From Heliopora coerulea (Eukaryota; Cnidaria; Anthozoa; Scleralcyonacea; Helioporidae), in assembly GCA_030142905.1 (NCBI GenBank), contig JASJOG010000006.1, forward strand, positions 2,677,501 to 2,741,500: DNA of 64,000 nt. The letters run 5' to 3'. This document shows, in pieces, positions 42,901 through 54,900 of this stretch (position 1 is the stretch's first letter; the number at the start of each line of letters is the position of its first letter). The notes below the pieces were generated by a model that worked only from the letters and a program-made list of their open reading frames with translations, was not told where the DNA came from and did no database searches. The position numbers and the translations under genes are program-made.

Positions 42901-45900
42901 GAAGTTACGTAACAGTCCAATTATGAGAGGAAGGACTCGCCCGAGTGCATGTTGATAACGCTTGCGTTTTTAGTGCACGAACGCTTTGCTCTCCTAGCAA
43001 AGTCTGACGCTGAGTATTTGAACAAACGTCTCAAAATCATATGCAGTGTATTTCAGAATATTGTTTTACTGATTGTGTTTTGGCGTATGTTCTTGAATGA
43101 TACGAATTTCAAAACTACTATTACCTTGAAGTATTTCAAGGTACTAGTAGTTTTGAAACGACTATTTTTATTAGTTTAATCAGTCTCGCTTTCCCCCGGG
43201 AAATCTTTAGACCCTCCAACTCCTGTAGAGACAGTTCTTCGTCCAATTTCAAAATCCAAATTAAACATTAATTTCATACCTGTCGTATTCCTCCCTTTAA
43301 ACTAAACACATTTTCTGCAGTAAACTTTAACGCCTCGTCAAGATTTCTACCAGGGCGATTCGATAGCACTATGGAATCAACTTTTTCCTCGACATTCCAA
43401 AAATACGGTTGATTTCCAAATCCCATGTGAATCTTCGTTTCATTGTTGTAAGTAATCAGAGCAACTCTCCCTGAAGTCGCCGTTATACTAAAGCTAAATA
43501 GCAGTTCTTTAGCAAATTCCTTTAATTCTTTCAAGGAATTTTCAGCAACACTAAATCCTTGTGTACCAGACGTATCTATTAACAACGCTATTTCAACAGG
43601 GTTAAAGCAGTCTAGGAAAAAATGCAAAATAATGGCATTATCAAACCATCGGTAGGCACAAAATAAGGATATATTCTATTGAAACTATCCGTGAAATAAA
43701 TTAAATGAATGGTTATTGTGTTCATGTTTGGACCTGTTCAGGTTTAGGAAAAGACAATGATATTCGGTCTATTCTGCTCAAGGAAGCCCTTACGAAAATT
43801 TCACATGTCATTTCACACGTGAAAAACATATGGAATTGGACTATTTTCACTAATGAAATTTTCGTTTAGCATATAAATCGCAACGTTTTCGCATATGAAA
43901 TACCTAATTCACATATCAAATGCACTTCTTCAAAATTTCACAAGTGAAATCTTGGTACACGAAACACCTACTTCAAATATGACAAGGAAGATTCACATAT
44001 GGAAATATATTTCACATGTAAAAGTTTCATTTCACATATGGAATTGAAACAATTCGCACGTGAAATATAGTTTTCATATGTGAAATTGCATGTGAAGTTT
44101 TTGTAAGGGAGTAGAATAGCAGAAATATGGAGTGGCAGTTAACAGGTTTTTTGGGGGGGCGGTTGGTGATTTAGCATGTTCACCGACCGGCAACGTTTCA
44201 ACACGGCGGAATCGAAGTCAAATACTTGAGAATAAATTGAGACAATCGTAGCGATCGTAAAGAAATATTAGACAAGTACTGCAGCTAAAACTGTCGACCA
44301 GTGCAACACCGCCATATTTAAGGCTGGTCTCGGCCAAGGCCTTTTCCCGAAAGTCGCTGTTTACAAAACGACTGTTTTCCTTGAGTATAACCAAGAACAA
44401 AGAAACTCAACTTCAAAACCAATCAAGTATACGTAAGTTTTACTATTACATAATTATTTTGCACCGGTAACACTTCATTTGAAACCACGAGTTCGTGTTT
44501 CCGCCGTTTTTGTTATCGAAAAAGCAGGGTACAAAACCATTGGTAAATAACACTCCAATAAACGACAACCGCGACTTTATCCGCACAGTGACTTACTACA
44601 CGAAACGATTTAAAATAAACCTCAAGTATACGAAACCTGTCAGGATGTGTTAGGTTCTCCGGTACTTCGACTTGTTGGCAAGTTTATATAGCATTAGCAT
44701 ATACCTCGCAGATGAATAGTGTTTTCTGCGCAATCCGATTGGTTCTACTCTCTCGGAATATCCTGCACTATTCACCTCCCAGCAAAACAAGATGGCGTCC
44801 AGTTTTGTTTAAGTTACGGTAGATAACTTTCTCTAATAGATGAAGTAGCCGTACCAGACAATACCAAAAAAGCAACAAAATTTGGCCATTAAGTGTTCAC
44901 CACTATTCGCCTCCACTTTGGTGAATAATTGTTCACTATTCAACGAATATTTCGCATTCACACTCAATAGCACGAACTGGAGTTTATATTTGATGAAGGA
45001 AATTTTCGAGTGTCAAGAGATTAAGGGGGAAATTAGGCCGAAAAGCGGTCGTCTGAAATTAGGTCCTACCCTTTCCTTTGTAAAAAATAACCGGTAATCT
45101 GGGTATTATCTTCCTGAGTATTGCGGCTGTCAAATGGTAAAAAAAAAATTTGAATAACGCTCCAATGCCCCCTCTAGTATCAACTTCTGTAGGTATGCCG
45201 TTAATGAGTAAAATTATATGAATTTAACCAAAATGGAAGGCCGGTCTGGCGATCAGTTTCAAAAAAGTGCTCCTTCTTTGTGTACTGGAAACACAGTACT
45301 CAGCAACTTAAACGTTGGGTTTAGGGTTAAAGTTAAAGTTAGTCAGGAATCGCTTTTTTGCACTTAAATTTTTGTTTACGTGGAATAACGACCGGCACTC
45401 AGACCGGCTTGTAATGTTCAGGTCATTCTTAAAACCGAACTGAGTTCAGGTGGAACTCTTATTAACAACTCACAAACGAAAACGCTATGTCCGACCAAAA
45501 GTTAATTCGACCTGAACCTCGGCCTGTCTCAAGTAAAAAAACCCTGATTCTTGCTGGAAACGTTAAATTATTTATATCTAACACCCAGTGTCCGGAGAAA
45601 CCCCGATTGATAGAAAGTGGCAAAGGAAACCATACAATATTATGCCAGCCCTGTACGTTGTTTCCTAAACCAGTTCCCGACATTGTTTCCTTCAAAAGTA
45701 GCGGTTAAGATTAAATATACCTGGAATGGGCGAAACACATCGCCTTTCGCAGCCAATCAGACAACATTTCTCAGATCCAGGACAAGGTCTCACGACGTCT
45801 GCATCTGTGTCACATTCATGTGAAACATCTCGACCGACACACGTTGCAGGAATGGGTGAATATGGACATTTCCCAGGTCTCTCTGAAAAAGTACAACACA

Positions 45901-48900
45901 TTCGTAAATTTATGGAAAAACTATGTAACTGACAAATAAATTATTATTAAATGCGGTAGCTTGGTAGATAAATGATGTTTTATACGCACGTTCTCAAGCT
46001 ATTCTACTCAGAAGGTTTTTCTGAGTAGAATACCTTGAGAACGTGAGTATAAAACATGACAAATAAATGTATAGCATGCATACATATGCAGCATTAAATA
46101 AACTGAAAAACTGTTAAAGCCGTGATGGCCTTTATAATATTTTCAAATATTTTTTAAATATTTACATTAATAAATTTTAATATTAAAATTGTGCGCCCCT
46201 TACTTTAGCGCCCAGCGGCAATAGTGCACACTTGTCTACCCATCGCTACGCTATTGAATCCGTTATGCCCCATAAAAGAGTGATTTTATTGCTTAATGTA
46301 AAATTGGACCGTCTATGACTGGGTAACGGAACAATCAGTCAAAAGTCCAATATAGAAAACCATCAAGAGTCATGTCAAATGTAAAAGCACACAAACATTT
46401 GACGAAACCATTGCAGATTGGCCTTTAATAAAGAAAAAGAACGGATAATATTTCCATTTATTCAATATTCCTATTTTTGTAGTTCTTTTTTAATAAACGA
46501 GACAACAAAAGCCCACTGGTGTCACAGTAGATAGTGTATCACCGCGGATACTGTCCCCCCGCACACTATCCAATAGCGGATACTGCCCCCTTTAATTAGA
46601 TTCCCGCCGATAGTGTCTTCCATATGAAAGTGAAAGACAAAAGCATAGACTTTATTGACAAATAGTTTATCTTATAAAATTTACTAGTTCATTTGAAAAA
46701 TTTAATCGTCCAACCAAATTTAAAATGTTCAGCAAAATAACTAAAAAACAATTAAAATCGTCAATTAAATATTCACACGACAAATTGTTAAAATAAATCG
46801 ACTAAATAGTTACGCAACAATACTGAAATCGTTCACCTATCGACGAAACTAAGTACAGGAATTAAAATTAATCAGTTAACTATTTACAAAACAAACATTG
46901 TAACCCTGCTGCCGTTGTTGCTTTGACGTCTCATATTTGTTATTGTAAAAATACCTATACTGCGCTGGGAGTTGTCTTCACGAATGACCGGTTCCCCTAA
47001 TTACGTCAGCTTAATAAAACTACCAGAACACTTTGCGGGTTTTTTTATTTTCATGCAAACATCGAATCCCCAAAGCGAATGGAAATACAATTGTTCGATT
47101 AACATTAGAAAACAAGATTTCGAAAGGCACTCTGGTAGTTTTATTCGGCAGGTGTATAAAGAAACCATCTATTATATCCCTCCACGAATTATGAGTTAAA
47201 CGAAACTGATCGCTTAAACATGGAGATTCCTTTCATAATTTCTATCGAAATAAGTAAAAACTGAAAGTTACCGCACTACTTTTGAATTTTTTTTTTTCGG
47301 GGGGGAGGGACAGAATCCGTAAGAGAAGACACTATCCGCCTATCAGATAATGCCCGGGGAGACAGTATCTGCACGCTTGCGGATAGTGTCTCAGGAGACA
47401 GTATCAGCTAGTGGACAGGGGCCGGGGAGACACTTTAGCGGTGGACGGCACCTGCTGGGATACTTACCGGCCACTATTTGGTGACTTACGGTTAGTACCC
47501 GTGCCCGCTGTTGGTTCCCTTTAACTCTTTCCGCAACAGAAAAGTTTCCCCATACTCAGAAATATAACATTACGAAATCAACATTAATTCATGTTGCATG
47601 TAGTTTCCTTCCAGTCAAATTTCTGTTGAGCAGCAAACTAGACGCCTTATCCTAATAGGTCGATTTGTCGGTTTAGGTGTCGCGCTTGTATCAATTCTTT
47701 ACTTACCCTTGCAAAGACCTTCCGTAATGGATCTAGCAAAATATCCAGCATTTAGAACCTCTTCGCTTTGCACTTGCCTAAACCAGATACTTTTTGGCTC
47801 ACTGCTAATTGATCTCATCCTCGCTGCAGCAGCTGGATCCGTGCCAAGTGACATACTCTTTATTTTCACACCTTGATTTTTCAGGGGTAGCAAAGCCTTA
47901 TCAACGACTTGCTTCGAAAATGAAAAACTGTTATCCCCAATTACAATAAGATATTTGTCTGCCACGGTCCTTACGCCACCACGGACATCAAACAGATTAT
48001 TGCTTGCTTCCCTTAAGCATTCTTCTAGCACCAGTCTTCTTCCCTGAAGCTTCAGAGATTTCAGAATACGTCGTATATTCGATTTGTAATAACTGTCATC
48101 GAACTTCATGATGACGTTGCCGACCTCAGCACATGTTACAATGCCGACGTGTACCCCTCCGTACTTCTTGATCCCAAATGTCGATAGTAGAGCGTTGGCG
48201 ATGACCTTTATATCCTCAAACCCCTTCTCTCCTATACTATTCACAGTTGGAATAAGGAAAGCCACCTCAAAGTCTCGATAACATACTGAAACGAAAAAAA
48301 TACATATTTAACTCGAAATGTTAGCAGTACGTTGACAGGATTTTTATTCTAACTTTATGATCCCAATTTTGAGGGCGAGTTCCGCGATAGCAGTGAATCA
48401 TGGGTAATGAGGACAAAAATTCAAAAGAAGCACTTAAGTAGTGCGGTTTACAGATCAAGTTGTTTTTTTGTTGTTTTTCTTTAGTTTTTTTCTTTCTAAA
48501 TCATACTGAAAAGTCATTTTTCACTGTTACCGCCTACCTCGTCAATTGTATTCTACTTTTACATTTTTCTGACAAATCATTGACTGGCTTCAATCAAGAC
48601 CACCGCTTCGAAGCTATCAGTTGGTCAGTACTATGCATGGTGAAAATACTAAGCAGTGTGAAAATGGTAACAGCAAAACCAGTGATTTTTTGTGAATATT
48701 TTTGCGTGAAATGCTTAATGGTATACACAAGGAGATCATTTCAAGACGACAAAACTCGAGGAAAAAACCCTCTGAAGTTAAAGGTTAGTGAAAACCTAAT
48801 CTTAAACGTATGCTGACCCTATTTTCTCTTCAATGCTTACCCTAACTCAAATTCCGATGTTACCCACTGCCTTAAAATGCCATCCTTGTCTATGATATCT

Positions 48901-51900
48901 AGTAATTGCTGCAACATTGCATGCAATGTTGCACCGTATGTCCACGGCGTAAAGATTACCATACGATAAGAAAAAAATCACTTTTGTCGGGCACATTACA
49001 ACAATCAATCAGTACGTATACCTTCTCTCGGTTAACCTTTCGAAGTTATTGATGTTGATTGCCGAAGAATGAACAGTTCTTGGCGGAAATGGTGCAATAA
49101 GGGGGAATTCGTCGTCCATAGTGGACGTTGAAGGACAAATTACGTACTACAACAGACAATTATAAGCAAAAGCACTGGTTGGGTAAAAGATTTATCATTA
49201 TCGACCAGCTGACGAAAACTCGCGTTAAAAAAGAATTTACCGATTGCCGTCTTCGAACGATGTATTTTCATCGTAATATTGTTATCATCGTATAGAGACC
49301 ACCTAAAAACACATTTGAACATGGTTGAACCATTTTGACCGCCAGTTTCTTTGTACCTTTACAGAAAGACTCGATCAGCTCTTCGACCTGCTCTGTTAAA
49401 TCGTCGAAATCCTTAGCGAGGAATACATTGGCATCTTTATCTGCAGCAATTTGTAGCATTTCTGGGATATCCACGTTTTCGCCAATTCCTAGAACGAATA
49501 CTTCAACTCCTTTCTTTATAAGCCTTTGGGACGCCTCAAAAAGGTCTACGTCAGGAATACCTTCTCCAGTCGATTGTTGTCCGTCGGTCAAAACTAAGAG
49601 AACCTAACAAAACGAAAAATTGGTAAAGGTTTTAGTAAGGTTTTAAAAGGAAACGACCTTTTTACCGCGACTCCAGGCGCAATGTCTTCCTTCAACTTTT
49701 TGTGTTGACAGTTTACGAAGTATCCGTAGACACATACTTTTATCGTTGTTTTTGTCACAAAGTTTCTCGTCAACCAATCTATTAAGTTCGAATTGCCACA
49801 GGCAAGAACAAAGTTCATCTGGTCAGTAACGAGCTTCATATACAAGGTTTAATTAAACCCCAAATACACCGACAGTTTTTCTCAAGACTACACTAACCTG
49901 GACAATCCACCTTCAAAAACACGCTCTAATTTTGCCGGATTCAAACCATTTCCTTTCTTTTCTTATCATTATTTTTGTTATTACTATTATTATTATTTTA
50001 CGCCTCTCACAGAGTTGCAGATGTAAAAACTGAAAATAAGGAAATTCCATCGATCGGGCAACAACCAGCCGGTTTAGATTGCAAGGGTCATCCTAAGGAT
50101 CTTTCCTGACCCTAGTAATACTATTTTTTGCATTACATCTATCCCTACTGATACGTCTAGCTCTCTCAGATGGTTCCTCAGGTTTGTAGGAACAGTCCCC
50201 AGTGCACTAGTCACGATCGGTGTGATGTTCACCTCCTTCATCTTCCATAACGCCATAACTTCTATTGCCAGATCTATGTACTTCGATATCGTCTGTTCTT
50301 TATCAAGTACTCTACTGTCTCCTGGGCATGAAATGTCTATCAATTAGCAGCTTCGATCCTTCTTCTTGATCACAACACTATCTTGTCGATTGTGAGAAAT
50401 TCTCTTGTCCGTTCGTATTGAGAAGTCCCACAGGATCTTGACCTCCTCATTCTCCACCACTGTATCAGGTTCATGTTCGCGCCATTTCTCTTTGTGTTTG
50501 AGACCAAACCTGTTGCACAAATCCCAATGGAGACCTTTCTCCACTCCATCATGTCGTCGTTATGTTCTGTTTGTGCAAGCATAGTGGATCTTTCTAGGAC
50601 TTTTCAATATTAGCTTTGATAGCAAAGGTTTGTAGTGACTGGCTTTGCGCAGCCATAAGTACAACTTCTGCTTATTCCTTTAGTTGCCCCTTTATGAGCT
50701 ACATCCAACTCTCATCGCTTGCTACATTCTCAGTCTGCTTGATGAACTGGCCATGCAGTTTCTTCCCATGAACATCTTGCATTCTTTCTTTCCTTTTCCG
50801 CTCCTTGTACTCGCTAGGACTTTCCTCTACACTTTTTGTTCCATACGTTGTAGCTATTAGCAGTGTTTCGTTATTTTCTGCAACAAAATTTACAAGTCCC
50901 ATTTCTACTTGAATAACACAGTCCTCCACTACGATCAGTCCACGTCCGCTCATCTTTTTAGGGAGATAAAACCGGGCCACATTGTCCCTGGAATGAATTG
51001 CTCCATAGATATTGACGAGCTTCCTAGTTCTTCGATTCAGTAACATCAGCTCACCTTCGTCCACTCTACAAAACTCGCTGAATATCTGAGCAGTGAGGTT
51101 GCCCATGTGTTAATCCCAATGAGTAAATTTCCTCGATTCAACTTCGGTCGCGACAGTTTCCTTACTCTCCGGAAATACTCCTTTGTTAGACTTTCTTTCA
51201 TTTCCTCACACAGGGCTTGGTCTGCTTCTGTGATTCCAAGATCCTTGGCCCCTGTGCCCTCCTCTATCGTTTGACCTGTTCTTCGTTCGGCAAACTGATT
51301 CCCTGTGGCTGTGTAATTTTGCCTCTTTGCAGTACAAGCTTTTCACATTTATCAACCCTAAATTCCATGTCAATATCTGAGCTAAACACTTTAAATGTGT
51401 GGACCAGCGACTCTAGCCCCTTTCCGACCTTGAAACGAGTTTCAAGTCATCCATACAGAGAAGGTGGTTGAGCTTTTGACCATTCAGATCATATTCAAGT
51501 CTCGACTTCCTTAGTATGAAGCTCAATGGCATTAATGCAGTGATAAACAGCAGGAGTCGTAACAAGTCTCCGTGAAATAATATTACTACAGCTTGATGTT
51601 CTCCTGGTAATCCTCAATGTCAGCCATCTACAGCCAGTAGTCTAGGGTGACATTGGTCCATTCAACTTTCTAGAATCTTTTTTAATATCCTCGCTGTTCC
51701 CAAAATCGAAGTCTTCTGGAGATGTTCTATATTAAGTTTTATTCCTATCTTATCTATCCATTTTTCCAGCTTCTTGCTCACAGTACCGAGTGCTCCGATA
51801 ACTACCGGTACTACATCTACCCTCTTCATTGACCGCAACTCTTTAATTTCCCATATTAACTCGTCATACTTCTGAACCTTCTCCTCTTCTTTCACTCCAA

Positions 51901-54900
51901 CATTTTTATCATCAGGGATGGCAATGTCAACAATTAAACAATTCCTTTCTTCTTTCTCCACAACAACTATATCTGGTTTTCGACATTCTATGTGATGATA
52001 CACATAAAACAGCGGCGTTCTTGAGGTATACACTATCTAAAAGATTGAAAAACAGCTTCTCGACGTTTCAAGCAAAGGCCTTTCGTCAGGAGATTAGTAG
52101 CTTAGGAGATTTGGCTACTAATCTCCTGACGAAGGCCCTTTGCTTGAAACGTCGAGAAGCTTTTTTTCTATCTTTTAGATAGTGTATACCTCAAGAACGC
52201 CGCTGTTTTATCGAAGCTATCTACACTGGATCCCTGCGCCTTAGAATTCTTGATGATACACATACTGGCTCTGCTCGCTCCAAGCCATATTTCCTACATA
52301 ATGTCCAATGGACCATTCTTGCCACGTTATCACGTCTTCTTTTACATTCTCTTTGGGCAAGCTTTTTGCATCCGCTAATCAAATGTCCCACACTTTCTCC
52401 TTTTTCACCACGCATTCGACATAGGGGTGATTCAACAGTCTTATCTATGTTGAACTTGATATAGTTAGTTCTTAATACCTGTTCTTGCGCAGCACAGATA
52501 AGAGTTTCTGTTTCTGCCTTTAAATCAGTTTTTCAACCACAACCATCTCTTCTCCTTGTCAATGTCATCACTTGTCTCCCTACAATATTGTCCATACATC
52601 TTCTTATTGCTCCACGTCTGCTCTCTTTCCTGTCTTACTTCGCTTGTACTCTTCTTTGTCGCACATTCTTCCGTATTGATTATACCCCTTGTCTAACCAG
52701 CACTAACAGCGGTTCTACGGTATTCTTAACATACTACCCTATCCCATTCTCTTCTGCTCGTACACAACTTTCATAACTCATTAGCCCTCTTCCTCCTTTT
52801 CCTCTTGATAGATATAACCTATCCACATCACTCCTAGGATTAAAGGTACCATGCACTGTTAGCAACTTCTTCGAATTTCTATCCAAGCTTTGTAACTCCT
52901 CATTACTCCATTTAACAATTCCTACTCTATACCTGAGTACTGCTACTGCCCACCTGTTGATCGCTTGAAACTTATTTTTTTCCATTCAGTTTTAACCTTG
53001 AAATCAACCTCAATCTTCACAAGTATTCTTTCTTGAACCTATTTATCATTGCCTCTTCCTTAATTTCGTCCATCTCTAAGATCTCCAAATATTTATATCC
53101 CTCATCTTCAATAATTTTTATCGTTTCCCCATTTGGCAAAACAATACCTTCACACTCTACAACCTTTCCTCTTTTCAGGATCAACACTCCACATTTCTTG
53201 ATACCAAATTCCATTCCGATATCTGTACTAACGAGTTGTATAGTCTTGACCAAGGAGTCAATTTGAACTTCACTCTTACCATATAATTTTAGATCATCCA
53301 TAAATAACAAGTGATTGATCCTTTGTTGTTTACCTTTGAATTCGTATCCCGCTTTCGCATTCCTTAATACTAGACTCAGTGGTATTACACACAGTGCAAA
53401 CAATAACGGGGATAGACTATCCGCTTGAAATATACCTCTCCTGATTTGTACCAGTCCTAACCTCCCTCTACATGATGTCAATTCTATTTTCGATTGAGAC
53501 TTACTGTGACTTATAAACCATTCCATGTTCTTAGCAATCCCAAACATTTCTAAAAATTCAGTGATCCACGATTCCTATAATAATAGTACACCAATTCTCC
53601 GTAAACCTTCATGATTTTTCCAAGAATTCTTGCTTTGCTTAGAATAACACTTTCCTAGAGTTCAGCTATTCTGCTCTAAATACCACTATTTTCCAGTCCT
53701 ATCTTTAAATTCTTTGAGGTTATCCCTTGTGCTCCCTTTACTACAGGAATGATCGTTATATTCATATATTATACTAAGTACTGGTGTTTTTCGATTTTTT
53801 TCAATTTTTTTTCCTCGATCCTGCTGTCATATGATATTGAAAAGCCTATATTTGTCCACAGCTATTTTCCTAATCAACAACCACCAAATCTGGCCTTCTT
53901 GCTCCTTTTATGTGATCAGTTTGTATGGAGATATCCCACAATATCATACAGCCATCATTCTCTGATACCGGCTCGGGTTTATGATTGTTCATACCACTTT
54001 TCATAGACTATGAAATTATTCTTCTTGCAAACTTTCCAGTAAATCACCCTGTCATGCCTTCTCTTATATTCTTTTTGTGTCCATTTAGGGCACTCGCTTA
54101 CCACGTGATTAATACTTTCATCTGCTTGTCCTCACATACGGCATTTATTGTCTGGTTGCGTATTGTTTTCGCCCTCATCGAGTTTGTTGCGAGTACTTGT
54201 TCCTGAGCTGCTGTGATGAGGGTCTCGGTCTCTCCTTTTATAGTTCCTTCTTTTAACCATGTCCAAGATTCATTATCTCCTACCACTTTCCGTCGGACGA
54301 ACAAATTGCCAAACCATAGCCTTACCTCTCCATGCTTCCTTTCTTTCATTGCTCTTTTGTCTTCTACATACTGCATCTTTGTTTCCAAACTTATTGCCAT
54401 GTCTGATTTTTCTAGTGGCCTTTGTTAACCTTTCGTCGCTACTGTGACGTATTTATCCAGTCCTAAGATAACAAGTTCTACACTATCTTCCACACTAATA
54501 AGTCCTCGAGCACCTTCTCCACTATAGGTATATAAGGTAGATCCACATTACTTCTGGGGTGAATGCCATCGTACATGGTAACCAATTTCCTGGTTTTCCT
54601 TTTTGGCTTGTGTTTCGTGCTTCTCCAGTCAAAAAAAGCAGAAGGATATGTCAACATAGAGGTTGACCAGGTGCTAATCAATTTGATAACGTTTCAACCA
54701 TTATGTTTTGTTTCAAGAATCTTTTGTATCCTTTATTTGTTTTGATGACATAACAATGTAATATTTAAAGTTGATTAATTTATATTTTTGCAGAAATATT
54801 TTGTTGTCCGGTGTCGAGAATATACCGTGTTGAGGAGCCAGGAAATAAAATCAAAATCGATGCAGACAAACGCGAATGCAGCCACACAATTCGAATCTGA

